DNA of 64,000 nt, taken from the NCBI GenBank assembly GCA_900105225.1, contig LT629764.1, positions 1,231,501-1,295,500 on the forward strand. The letters run 5' to 3'. The stretch is from Paenibacillaceae bacterium GAS479. Its GTDB lineage: Bacteria > Bacillota > Bacilli > Paenibacillales > Paenibacillaceae. Of this stretch, positions 55,257-63,086 are shown piece by piece. The notes beneath the pieces were generated by a model. That model was not told the DNA's origin. It ran no database searches and saw only the letters and a program-made list of their open reading frames with translations. Each line of letters opens with the position of its first letter. Position 1 is the first letter of the stretch. A program made the position numbers and the translations under genes.

Positions 55257-56273
55257 TTATTTTTTCAGGGAGAGCAGACTTTCCTTAACGAACTCAAATT
55301 GTTTGTCCAGAGAAATCGGGTCATTGAAGTAGGCGCCTTTGGCGTTCAGTTGGAACACACGCCCTTCTTTAACGGCAGGAAGGGATTTCCAAAGTTTATT
55401 GTCATAAACGACCTTCGGGTCGGCGTCATCACCTGACCATGGGCTAGTAAAAATAATATCGCCAGCATATTCCGGAAGCTTTTCCAGGGAGATTTCAGCC
55501 CAGCCTGTGCCGCTGTCGATTGCTTCTTTCTGCGCGATTGCAGGAGCTTTAAGACCGAATTCACCATAGATAATCTCGCCGCTGCGACCAAAGTTATGTC
55601 CGAATACATACAGCCCCTTGGCAAAAGGGTTCAAAATAGAAACGGTGCGATCTCCGACTGCTTCTACGATCCCGGGTTTGGCCTCAGCAATTTTGGCATC
55701 CCATTGATCGATCCACTCCTGGGCTTTTTTCTCTTGTCCTGTCAGAACACCGAATTCCTTAAGCTGCTCTTTGTAGTTTTTGAGGCCATATTGGACCGCA
55801 ACTGTCGGAGCGATTTTCTCCAACTTTTCCAGACCTTCTCCGCCGCTGAACATAATAATAAGGTCTGGATCAAGCGCGATAATTTTTTCTACTTCACCGC
55901 CGCTTCCGACATTCCCTACTCCGTCCAGCATTCCTTCGAAGAACGGGTTTTTGAAAGCTTGGTCGAGAATACCTACTGGCTTAATGCCAAGAGCAAGGAA
56001 ATGCCCGGTGAAGGAGCCCGTCAAATCCACGATGCGCTGCGGGTTTTTCGGTACGGTAATGTCTCCATTGGCAGCCTTGAACACCATCGTCTCGCCCGTA
56101 CCAGCTGGCGATGTGGACGGGTCAGCGGATGGGGCTGGCGACGGTGATGGAGACGCCGACGGTGATGGGGAGGAGGATTGACCGCAAGCTGCAAGCAACA
56201 GCGAGAGCGTCAATGTGATCGAGAGAAGCGTTAGGCGGGAAAATCGGTTAGAAACAAACTTCAAGAACTTCAA
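55257..56273 (-). CDS. Iron-siderophore ABC transporter binding lipoprotein
   Basis: A 338-residue class III binding protein (FhuD/FeuA/YfiY type). Lipoprotein signal with Cys30 (LSLLLAAC), a Ser/Pro linker, then NGDITVPKNPQRIVDLTGSF, a long bridging helix and two lobes with PDLIIMFSGG and LEKLPEYAGDIIFTS. It would deliver ferric siderophore to a FecCD-type permease, but no permease or ATPase genes are beside it, so it must work with parts encoded elsewhere. A Fur box lies about 55 bases upstream of the start codon. Confidence 0.92.
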   Translation of the reverse strand: MKFLKFVSNRFSRLTLLSITLTLSLLLAACGQSSSPSPSASPSPSPAPSADPSTSPAGTGETMVFKAANGDITVPKNPQRIVDLTGSFTGHFLALGIKPVGILDQAFKNPFFEGMLDGVGNVGSGGEVEKIIALDPDLIIMFSGGEGLEKLEKIAPTVAVQYGLKNYKEQLKEFGVLTGQEKKAQEWIDQWDAKIAEAKPGIVEAVGDRTVSILNPFAKGLYVFGHNFGRSGEIIYGEFGLKAPAIAQKEAIDSGTGWAEISLEKLPEYAGDIIFTSPWSGDDADPKVVYDNKLWKSLPAVKEGRVFQLNAKGAYFNDPISLDKQFEFVKESLLSLKK

Positions 56274-56327
56274 CCCCTGATCTATATGTTTTTAGTAACT
56301 CACTATCGATTGTTGTTTTATATGGAT

Positions 56328-56346
56328 GATAATGAGAATCGTTTTC
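56328..56346. promoter_or_regulatory. Fur box upstream of the iron-binding protein gene
   Basis: GATAATGAGAATCGTTTTC matches 16 of 19 positions of the Fur consensus GATAATGATAATCATTATC. It lies between the divergent binding-protein and PatB-like genes, closer to the former. Confidence 0.8.
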
Positions 56347-56500
56347 AATATAACACAAGTTATCGAGCTTGCCAAATCCATTATTTTCCTCGCAATCTTA
56401 TGTGGGAAATTAAATGGGAAACGTGACTTTTTCTGATGCTTCCCGTAGACTGATCGAGCAAACTTTATGTTACAGGACAAACAGAGAGGAGACTGTCTCC

Positions 56501-57682
56501 ATGACCCTTCATCAGTTCCAACAGTTGCCTTCCTTCGAGGGCATCGCCTCAGAAAAATGGGAGCTCCATCGCGGCAAGGACATCTTGCCGATGTGGGTAG
56601 CAGATATGGATTTTCCCGCTCCACCTGCGGTGCTCACCGCGCTGGAGGAAAGAATCAAGCATGGTGTGCTTGGTTATACCAACATTACGCATGCCTATAA
56701 AGAAGCCGTGACCGGATGGATGAACCGGCGATACGGCTGGCAAGCCGACCCGTCATGGGTACGATTTTGCCCAGGAGTTGTTACCTCTCTTTCCGTTATC
56801 TTGCGAGCTTGTACTTCGCCAGGTGATCGCATCGTAATCCAGCCGCCCGTATATCCGCCTTTCCACTCTGTGGTAAAGGACAACGGCCGGGAGCTTGTGC
56901 TCAACCCTTTGCTGCGCCGGGAAGATGGCTCCTATGAGGTGAATTTCAGCGAGTTAGAGCAGCAACTTGCCGACGAACAGGTTCGAATGCTGATTCTTTG
57001 CCATCCTCATAATCCAGTCGGCCGTGTATGGTCGCGCCAAGAGCTGGAACGGATTGCGGAGCTGTGCATTCGGTATGACGTGCTTGTCGCTTCAGATGAA
57101 ATCCACGGTGATTTGGCCCATGTGCAGGATGCGTTCATTCCGTTCGCTTCTCTTTCGGATGAGGTTGCAGACCGTGTACTCGTATGCACTTCCCCATCCA
57201 AAACGTTCAATATTGCCGGCATGAACACCTCCAATATGATCATTCCAAACGAGCAGCTCCGCTCCGCCGTTACGGCTGAGCTGCGGCGTAGTTCGGTTGG
57301 CTCCATCTCTGCCCTCGGCCATACCGCCGTAATTGCGGCTTACAATCATGGCGAGGAATGGCTGGAGGATGTTCTGGCGCATATTCGCGGCAATATGAAA
57401 CTGATCATGAACGAGCTTGCGCTCCATGCCCCGGAGATCAACGTCGTGCATCCCGAAGGAACCTATTTGCTTTGGCTGGACTGCAGAGGCCTCGGCCTCA
57501 GTGATAGGGAGCTTCAGCAATTTTTCCTCGAACGCGCCAGGCTGCAGCTCAGCGCTGGATCAGCGTTTGGCGAGGGCGGCTCGGGCTTCATGCGGCTTAA
57601 TGCCGCCTGCTCGCGGAAAACCGCCGAGGAAGCGGCTCGGAGAATTGCGGCAGCTGTGCAGGAGCTGCGGGCGGAAAAGTGA
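56501..57682 (+). CDS. PatB/MalY-type pyridoxal-phosphate C-S lyase (aminotransferase fold)
   Basis: A 393-residue fold-type I enzyme. LPMWVADMDFPAPPAV (29-44), GVVTSLSVILRA, QPPVYPPFHSVV, ILCHPHNPVGRVW, then SDEIHGDL with Asp199 (pyridine N contact) and SPSKTFNIAGM with the Schiff-base Lys234. This is the MalY/PatB pattern: cystathionine beta-lyase or cysteine desulfhydrase, making homocysteine or freeing thiols. Start at 56501 with GAGGAG nine bases upstream; the longer frame overlaps the Fur region and has no ribosome site. It is divergent from the iron-binding gene and seems to be single. Confidence 0.92.
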   Translation: MTLHQFQQLPSFEGIASEKWELHRGKDILPMWVADMDFPAPPAVLTALEERIKHGVLGYTNITHAYKEAVTGWMNRRYGWQADPSWVRFCPGVVTSLSVILRACTSPGDRIVIQPPVYPPFHSVVKDNGRELVLNPLLRREDGSYEVNFSELEQQLADEQVRMLILCHPHNPVGRVWSRQELERIAELCIRYDVLVASDEIHGDLAHVQDAFIPFASLSDEVADRVLVCTSPSKTFNIAGMNTSNMIIPNEQLRSAVTAELRRSSVGSISALGHTAVIAAYNHGEEWLEDVLAHIRGNMKLIMNELALHAPEINVVHPEGTYLLWLDCRGLGLSDRELQQFFLERARLQLSAGSAFGEGGSGFMRLNAACSRKTAEEAARRIAAAVQELRAEK

Positions 57683-57766
57683 GCAGAGAACGAAAAAGCA
57701 AGCTTCGAGCGGAGAAGTCAGCTTCTTAGTTCTTAATCAAACGCCGCACGAGACTTGACGTCCACC

Positions 57767-57818
57767 GTGCTCCTCCCAGCGCGCATTGCCAGTTGGCACC
57801 GCGCACTGGGAGGAGCAC
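57767..57818. repeat. Long compound hairpin downstream of the PatB-like gene
   Basis: GTGCTCCTCCCAG (57767-57779) pairs perfectly with 57806-57818, and the interior carries TGCCA-GT-TGGCA and CGCG/CGCG pairing, so almost all 52 bases can fold. No T-run follows. It may end or stabilise the PatB transcript. Confidence 0.6.
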
Positions 57819-57907
57819 TGTGCGAGATGATTCAGCAACAGGACTCTATAGCGAGGTAGTGTATCCATTCACCGATGCTACGTTGACCAGAGCTACGATA
57901 ATCAACG

Positions 57908-57935
57908 AGAAAAAAAGCTGCCCGGGAGGGCAGCT
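57908..57935 (-). terminator. Orphan minus-strand intrinsic terminator
   Basis: AGCTGCCC pairs with GGGCAGCT around four bases; on the minus strand it runs into seven T. No minus-strand gene lies upstream (the next gene, at 58390, is on the plus strand), so either an unseen small RNA ends here or the hairpin works weakly for the plus-strand PatB transcript. Confidence 0.6.
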
Positions 57936-58140
57936 CTAAATGAATTATATTTAACCATCTGCATTAGCTTCAGAGAAAAGTTTAAGAAGATGAACCACAT
58001 CACCTAAAACATTGCAGTTGTAAAACTTCTAATGATTTCGTTAATTGGTTAACCAAAAAAAACGCAAACTGCAATAAAGCTTTTTAAGTGAAAACCTATA
58101 ATCCTGTCACACAATTGCAAAATTACATTGCAAACGCCCC
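57936..58140. other. Gap with no recognised gene
   Basis: A+T-rich stretch between the orphan terminator and the NADH oxidase promoter. No credible frame on either strand. A GCAAANT-type word (TTGCAAAATTACATTGCAAACG) recurs near 58115-58135 but I cannot assign it. Confidence 0.5.
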
Positions 58141-58202
58141 TTGCATGACGCTCACCCCGGTGATATGATAAGCACATGAAGACATTGTGATTAATTTCAC
58201 AA
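58141..58202 (+). promoter_or_regulatory. Promoter with Rex/Fnr-like operator (distal)
   Basis: -35 TTGCAT (58141-58146), 17-base spacer, -10 TATGAT (58164-58169), start near 58176. Directly downstream, TTGTGATTAATTTCACAA (58185-58202) fits the Rex consensus at all but one position and is also a perfect TGTGA-N6-TCACA Fnr site. Its place at about +10 to +27 suggests repression. Confidence 0.65.
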
Positions 58203-58330
58203 TATAGAATTTAGACGGTCTAGCTTCACTCAATTGCGATCCGGCTGGGTTAACGCTCTCAATTAGCAAGCGTTTATCTGACCTCCATCAATGATCGCTA
58301 CAGAAGGACCGTCTCCATTTTACCGCTTTA

Positions 58331-58356
58331 TGTGATTTTTTTCACAATGTTATAAG
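58331..58356 (+). promoter_or_regulatory. Second TGTGA-N6-TCACA operator over a proximal promoter
   Basis: TGTGATTTTTTTCACA (58331-58346) is followed by TATAAG (58351-58356), which can serve as a -10 box; the operator would fill the -35/-10 spacer. It stands about 45 bases before the NADH oxidase start, which has a strong CCTAGGAGG ribosome site. Confidence 0.55.
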
Positions 58357-58389
58357 ATTAAAACCAATCCCCCTAGGAGGAATTCACTT

Positions 58390-59814
58390 ATGAAAATTGC
58401 CGTTATTGGATGTACACATGCCGGAACCGCCGCCGTCAAAGCTATCGCTGCCGAGCACCCGGGAGCCCAAATTACCGTTTATGAGCGCAATGACAACATC
58501 TCGTTCCTGTCGTGCGGTATCGCTCTTCATGTGGGCGGCGTGGTGAAGGATCCCGAGGGACTTTTCTATAGCAGCCCAGAGCAGCTCGCCGCACTTGGTG
58601 TCGACACCCGCATGCGCCATGAAGTGCTTCAAGTAGACGCCGCTGCCAAAATGCTCCGCATTCGCAACCTCACGAGCGGTGAGGAATTCCAAGATAGCTA
58701 CGACAAGCTTGTTGTTACGACCGGCTCGTGGCCAATTGTACCTGACATGGAAGGCATCAAGCTGGACAATATCCAGCTGTGCAAAAACTACTTCCATGCC
58801 AAAGAAATTATCGCCCGTGCCGAAGGCGCGCGTCGTGTAGCAGTAATTGGAGCCGGATATATCGGCATCGAGCTGGCGGAAGCGTTTTGTGAGCTGGGTA
58901 AGGAGGTTACGCTCCTCGACAACATGGACCGCGTTATGGCGAAGTATCTGGACCACGAATTCACGGAAATCGCTGAAGAAGAGCTGACTGCCCGCGGCAT
59001 TCGAGCTGCACTTGGTGAGAAGGTTAGCCGTTTCAAGGGCGAGAACGGACGTGTAACCACGGTCATTACGGACAAAGGAGAATATGAGGCCGACCTCGTG
59101 GTCCTCTGCATCGGGTTCCGACCAGGCACGGATCTGCTGAAAGGCCAGCTCGACATGCTGGATAACGGCGCGCTGCTAGTGGATGAGTACATGCGTACAA
59201 GTAATCCTGATGTACTCGCCGCTGGGGACAGCTGCGCGGTGCGCTACAATCCAACAGGCAAGGCTGCCTACATCCCACTCGCGACGAATGCAGTGCGCAT
59301 GGGCACGCTGGCCGGAAAGAATTTGACCGAACAAAAGGTGAAATATCGCGGAACACAGGGTACGTCGGCAATTAAGCTGTTTGACCTCAACATCGCCTCG
59401 ACCGGCATGACTGAGGCAGCTGCGGAAGCGGCTGGCCTGAATGCTGCTGCCGTCACGTTGCGCGAGTCGCATAGACCAGATTTTATGCCGGATATTGAGG
59501 AAGTTTTGCTGAAAATCGTCTACGAAAAAGACAACGGACGCCTTCTCGGCGCGCAGATTCTTTCGAAGGCCGATCTGACCCAGGCGGCCAACACGCTCTC
59601 GGTATGCATTCAAAACCGCATGACCGCCGAGGACTTGGCTTATGTAGACTTTTTCTTCCAGCCTCATTACAACCATCCATGGAACCTGCTGAATAAAGCC
59701 GGCTTGGTTGCTGAGGAGCAACGCGCTAAAGCTGCGGAAGGAGTTGCGGAGAAGCAAGCGGCCGAAGCTGCTGCGGAGCGCAAGCAGAGCGATGCTCAGC
59801 GCGCCAGCGCTTGA
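58390..59814 (+). CDS. NADH oxidase / CoA-disulfide reductase family flavoenzyme
   Basis: A 474-residue FAD enzyme of the Nox group, probably reducing O2 to water with NADH and so restoring NAD+. FAD motif IGCTHAGTAAVKAI (6-19), redox-active Cys42 (SFLSCGIAL), NAD motif VIGAGYIGIELAEAF, second FAD site DVLAAGDSCAV, and the C-terminal YIPLATNAVRMG and FFQPHYNHPWNLLNKAG of the dimer interface. Single-Cys architecture fits Nox or CoA-disulfide reductase. Rex/Fnr-like operators upstream support NADH control. The last about 35 residues (EEQRAKAAEGV... to QRASA) are an Ala/Glu/Gln/Arg tail beyond the usual end; the final 14 are encoded by the first unit of a downstream repeat array. Confidence 0.9.
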   Translation: MKIAVIGCTHAGTAAVKAIAAEHPGAQITVYERNDNISFLSCGIALHVGGVVKDPEGLFYSSPEQLAALGVDTRMRHEVLQVDAAAKMLRIRNLTSGEEFQDSYDKLVVTTGSWPIVPDMEGIKLDNIQLCKNYFHAKEIIARAEGARRVAVIGAGYIGIELAEAFCELGKEVTLLDNMDRVMAKYLDHEFTEIAEEELTARGIRAALGEKVSRFKGENGRVTTVITDKGEYEADLVVLCIGFRPGTDLLKGQLDMLDNGALLVDEYMRTSNPDVLAAGDSCAVRYNPTGKAAYIPLATNAVRMGTLAGKNLTEQKVKYRGTQGTSAIKLFDLNIASTGMTEAAAEAAGLNAAAVTLRESHRPDFMPDIEEVLLKIVYEKDNGRLLGAQILSKADLTQAANTLSVCIQNRMTAEDLAYVDFFFQPHYNHPWNLLNKAGLVAEEQRAKAAEGVAEKQAAEAAAERKQSDAQRASA

Positions 59815-60100
59815 GGGGGGCGGCTTGCAGCAGCCACGGAGCGCAAGCAGGCGATGCTCAGCGCGCCAGCGCTTGAGGACTGCCACGGCGGAGTGCAAGC
59901 AGGGCGAAGCTCAGCGCGTTAGCGCTTGAGAACTGCCACGGCGGAGTGTAAGCAGGGCGAAGCTCAGCGCGTTAGCGCTTGAGGACTGCCACGGCGGAGT
60001 GCAAGCAGGGCGAAGCTCAGCGCGTCAGCGCTTGAGAACTGCCACGGCGGAGTGCAAGCAGGGCGAAGCTCTGCACGCCAACGCTTGAGGACCGCCGGAA
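59774..60100. repeat. 53-base repeat array overlapping the end of the NADH oxidase gene
   Basis: CGGAG(T/C)GCAAGCAGGGCGA followed by a hairpin core CTCAGCGCGTTAGCGCTTGAG. Units begin at 59774, 59837, 59889, 59942, 59995 and 60048; the last four are exactly 53 bases apart, the first two spaced 63 and 52. The stop codon TGA of the NADH oxidase lies in the hairpin arm of unit 1 (GCGCTTGAG). Copies degrade at the 3' end near 60100. Confidence 0.9.
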
Positions 60101-60373
60101 CCGGCAGTCTAAGTGCGGCGCGTGAAGGCGCGGCATTTCGGGTAGCCGCCGCGGAGTGCGATCTGCCGTTGCTGCGTAGGAGCTTACTTGTAGGTAGCAC
60201 GGTGCAGAATGTGCAGATTAGCTGGTATGTGGGCATGAGCGGCTTATATGGAAAGCCCAGGATTCGTGGGCTTGACTAGTTAGAAGCTTGCTTCGGTTTT
60301 ACTAACTAACAGTTCTAGATGTAACTCCGGACTACAAAGTGACTTATCTACCTCCACTAACTGCGATTGAAGG
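60101..60373. other. Gap with no recognised gene
   Basis: About 270 bases between the 53-base array and the candidate small RNA promoter. One open plus-strand frame continues from the repeats to 60279, but it has no ribosome site and reflects repeat phase. No RNA or promoter seen. Confidence 0.5.
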
Positions 60374-60403
60374 TTGTCACTCCGCTCTCTGCCCCGTTAT
60401 AAT
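60374..60403 (+). promoter_or_regulatory. Sigma-A promoter of a candidate small RNA
   Basis: -35 TTGTCA (60374-60379), 18-base spacer, perfect -10 TATAAT (60398-60403), start near 60410. No gene begins within 600 bases. Confidence 0.65.
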
Positions 60404-60409
60404 AGATGC

Positions 60410-60484
60410 AATATAAAGGCAATGTTACTTGTAATTTCGGGTACAACCTCGCGCGTATTATAAACGCCTTGGTTGTACCTTTTT
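60410..60484 (+). ncRNA. Candidate small RNA of about 75 nt, or short attenuated leader
   Basis: Begins at the promoter just described and ends in a strong intrinsic terminator: GGTACAACC (60440-60448) pairs with GGTTGTACC (60471-60479), with inner CGCGT/ACG pairing, then five T. A 30-base single-stranded 5' part (CAATATAAAGGCAATGTTAC) includes a GGCAAT/AAAGG word that could pair with ribosome sites. No start codon-ribosome site pair with a credible peptide is seen. Confidence 0.5.
60440..60484 (+). terminator. Intrinsic terminator of the candidate small RNA
   Basis: Nine-base perfect outer stem GGTACAACC/GGTTGTACC with a smaller inner stem, followed by TTTTTGTC on the plus strand. Confidence 0.8.
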
Positions 60485-60513
60485 GTCTTTAAACGAAGTT
60501 TCGGCTGCGCTTT

Positions 60514-60994
60514 CAAGTAGCTTCGACTACTTGATTCGGGCTTTTCGGCCCGCGGCACGCCTTTCAAGTAGCTTTGACTACTTGATTCGGGCTTTTCGGC
60601 TCGCGGCACGCCTTTCAAGTAGCTTTGACTACTTGATTCGGACTTTTCAGCTCGCGGTACGCCTTTCAAGTAGCTTCGACTACTTGTTTCAGCCCTTCAA
60701 GCCCGCGACACCGCCTTTCAAGTAACTTCGACTACTTGCTTCGGGCTTTTCGGCCCGCGGCACGCTTTTCAAGTAACTTCGACTACTTGCTTCGAGCTTT
60801 TTGGCCCGCGGCTCGCCTTTCAAGTAGTTTCGACTACTTGTTTCAGCCCTTCAAGCCCGCGACACCGCCTTTCAAGTAACTTCGACTACTTACTTCGGGC
60901 TTTTCGGCCCGGGGCACGCCTTTCAAGTAGCTTCGACTACTTGCTTCCGGCTTTTCGGCCCGAGGCTCGCCTTTCAAGTAGCTTCGACTACTTA
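60514..60994. repeat. 10-copy, 51-base hairpin repeat array (array 2)
   Basis: The same core as array 1, CAAGTAG-CTTCGA-CTACTTG, recurs at 60514, 60565, 60616, 60667, 60719, 60770, 60821, 60873, 60924 and 60975: period 51, with two 52-base steps. The 31-base spacers (GATTCGGGCTTTTCGGCTCG..., with a second type TTTCAGCCCTTCAAGCCCG...) differ from those of array 1. The array fills the gap between the small RNA and the GH13 gene, ending about 78 bases before that start codon. Confidence 0.95.
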
Positions 60995-61071
60995 ATTCAA
61001 CCCATATTGGCCCTCGCTTTACGCTTACGCAGAACACAAACATACATACACTCGCTCAGGAGGAATCCAAC

Positions 61072-62814
61072 ATGAACTTTGAAGCCATCTACCACCGACC
61101 GCGCGGCAACTGGGCCTACGCCTATGACACAAAAACGCTCCACATACGCCTAAGGAGCAAAAAAGACGATCTTACCGAAGTCATCTTGATCCATGGAGAC
61201 AAATACGCCTGGGAGCGTACCGTGTCCAAAACCATTATGCGCAAGCTCCCGTCGGACGAGCTATTCGACTACTGGCAAGCTGAAGCTCAACCCTCCATGC
61301 GCCGTATGAAGTATGCCTTCGAGCTTCGTTCCGAGGATGAGATCCTCTTTTATGAAGAAAAGGGCTTCCGTGAAGATGAGCCTATCGACCCGCACAAAAT
61401 GTTTGACTTCCCTTACCTCAATCCAATTGATGTACTTACTCCTCCAGACTGGGTCAAAGAGGCCGTATTTTACCAGATCTTCCCGGAACGCTTCGCCAAT
61501 GGCGACCCGTCCAATGATCCGGAGGGAACTGAGCCTTGGGGCGGAGAACCTACTCCAAGCAACTTTTTCGGCGGGGATTTGCAGGGAATCATCGACCACT
61601 TAGACCATCTGCAGGAGCTCGGTGTGAATGCGATTTACTTCAATCCGTTGTTCCAGGCAACGACGAATCATAAGTACGATACGCTTGATTATAAAAAGGT
61701 AGATGCGCATTTCGGTGATAATAAACTGTTCAAGCAACTTGTCGATGCCTGCCATGAACGCGGAATCAGGGTTATGCTGGACGCGGTGTTCAACCACAGC
61801 GGCAAGGAATTTGAACCTTTCAAGGATGTTCAGAAAAACGGGAAAGATTCCAAATACGCGGACTGGTTCCGAGTGATGGAATGGCCAATCGGATTGAAGG
61901 ATGGGCTCCCAACCTATGAGACGTTCGCGTTTGAGCCCCGTATGCCGAAGCTAAATACGGAACATCCCGAGGTCAAGGAGTACTTGCTTGATGTGGCGCG
62001 ATATTGGATTGAGGAGACTGGGATCGATGGCTGGAGGCTTGATGTCGCCAACGAGGTGGACATGCAGTTCTGGCGGGAATTCCGCAATACAGTCAAATCG
62101 GCCAATCCGGACGCCTATATCCTCGGAGAGCTCTTTCACGATTCGCTGCCTTGGCTGGGCGGCGACCAGTTCGATGCGGTGATGAACTATCCATTTACCG
62201 ATTTGGTCGTGGATTTTGCCGGGAAGGGCATCATTGACGCAAGCCGTTTTGCCGGCAAAATCGCCGAGCTGCTGGCCAGCTATCCGGATCAGGCCAATGA
62301 AGTGGCCTTTAATCTGCTCGGCAGCCACGACACGGAGCGTCTATTGACGCTGTGCGGCGGCAACAAAGAGCGGATGAAACTCGCTACGCTGCTCCAATTC
62401 GTATTCCCGGGTGCACCTTGCGTCTACTACGGGGATGAAATCGGGCTGGACGGCGATCGGGACCCGGGCTGCCGCAAATGTATGGAATGGGACCAGGATA
62501 AGCAGGATCGCGAGCTGTTCCGGCATTTTCAGGGGCTGATCAAGATCCGTAAGGAACATCGAGCACTGCGTAGCGGCACGCTAAACTTCCTCCACGCGAA
62601 CAAAGGAGAAAGCTTGCTCGTTCTGGAACGCAGCGATGAAATCGCCCATTTCCTGATCGCGGTTAATCCGAGTGATACAGCGGCAAGCATTGGGCTGGAC
62701 GTAACTCAGTCGAACTGGCAAGAGATGCTCAGCGGAGCGGAGTTTAAAGCTGCGAACGGCAAACTTTCTTTGGAGCTCGAGCCATTCGGTTATGCATTGC
62801 TGCGGGCGAATTAG
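61072..62814 (+). CDS. Neopullulanase/cyclomaltodextrinase-type alpha-amylase (GH13_20)
   Basis: A 580-residue cytoplasmic enzyme (no signal peptide) that hydrolyses maltodextrins, cyclodextrins or pullulan. An N-terminal beta-sandwich (1-125) used for dimerisation is followed by the TIM barrel: FYQIFPERFANGD, region I DAVFNH, region II GWRLDVANE with nucleophile Asp324, region III ILGELFHD with acid/base Glu353, region IV LLGSHDT with Asp420, and YYGDEIGLDGDRDPGCRKCMEW in the usual place. The catalytic numbers differ by a constant four residues from the Geobacillus neopullulanase as I recall it. AGGAGG precedes the ATG. A LacI regulator follows on the same strand, suggesting maltodextrin-inducible use. 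Confidence 0.94.
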   Translation: MNFEAIYHRPRGNWAYAYDTKTLHIRLRSKKDDLTEVILIHGDKYAWERTVSKTIMRKLPSDELFDYWQAEAQPSMRRMKYAFELRSEDEILFYEEKGFREDEPIDPHKMFDFPYLNPIDVLTPPDWVKEAVFYQIFPERFANGDPSNDPEGTEPWGGEPTPSNFFGGDLQGIIDHLDHLQELGVNAIYFNPLFQATTNHKYDTLDYKKVDAHFGDNKLFKQLVDACHERGIRVMLDAVFNHSGKEFEPFKDVQKNGKDSKYADWFRVMEWPIGLKDGLPTYETFAFEPRMPKLNTEHPEVKEYLLDVARYWIEETGIDGWRLDVANEVDMQFWREFRNTVKSANPDAYILGELFHDSLPWLGGDQFDAVMNYPFTDLVVDFAGKGIIDASRFAGKIAELLASYPDQANEVAFNLLGSHDTERLLTLCGGNKERMKLATLLQFVFPGAPCVYYGDEIGLDGDRDPGCRKCMEWDQDKQDRELFRHFQGLIKIRKEHRALRSGTLNFLHANKGESLLVLERSDEIAHFLIAVNPSDTAASIGLDVTQSNWQEMLSGAEFKAANGKLSLELEPFGYALLRAN

Positions 62815-62939
62815 CACTTCAGCTCTTTGACCAAGGTTGTAGAAGGACCAGTGAGACATGGCTGATAGGGTCAGAGGCTAGGAAGCCAAAAGCTAATACA
62901 GACAAAGGCAGACTTTCAAAATCATAAACAATCCTTCTT

Positions 62940-62967
62940 GAGACGGACCCTATCCGTCTCTTTTTTT
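62940..62967 (+). terminator. Intrinsic terminator after the GH13 gene
   Basis: GAGACGGA pairs with TCCGTCTC around five bases, followed by seven T, 125 bases after the stop. Confidence 0.92.
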
Positions 62968-63086
62968 ATTCTAATCATGATTTTAGGACGATTTCTTGCA
63001 TTTCCCACCTCGCCCGGCTTACAATTTTCATAGCATTCACCCAGGCCTCAAGGCCTACCATTCGCTCAAGCAGAGGACTGTAACCG

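Noticed and set aside
56292-56624. 110-codon minus-strand frame
   Set aside because: Overlaps the Fur box and the PatB-like gene start; no ribosome site.
58384-58956. 190-codon minus-strand frame
   Set aside because: Antisense of the NADH oxidase, whose motifs are unmistakable.
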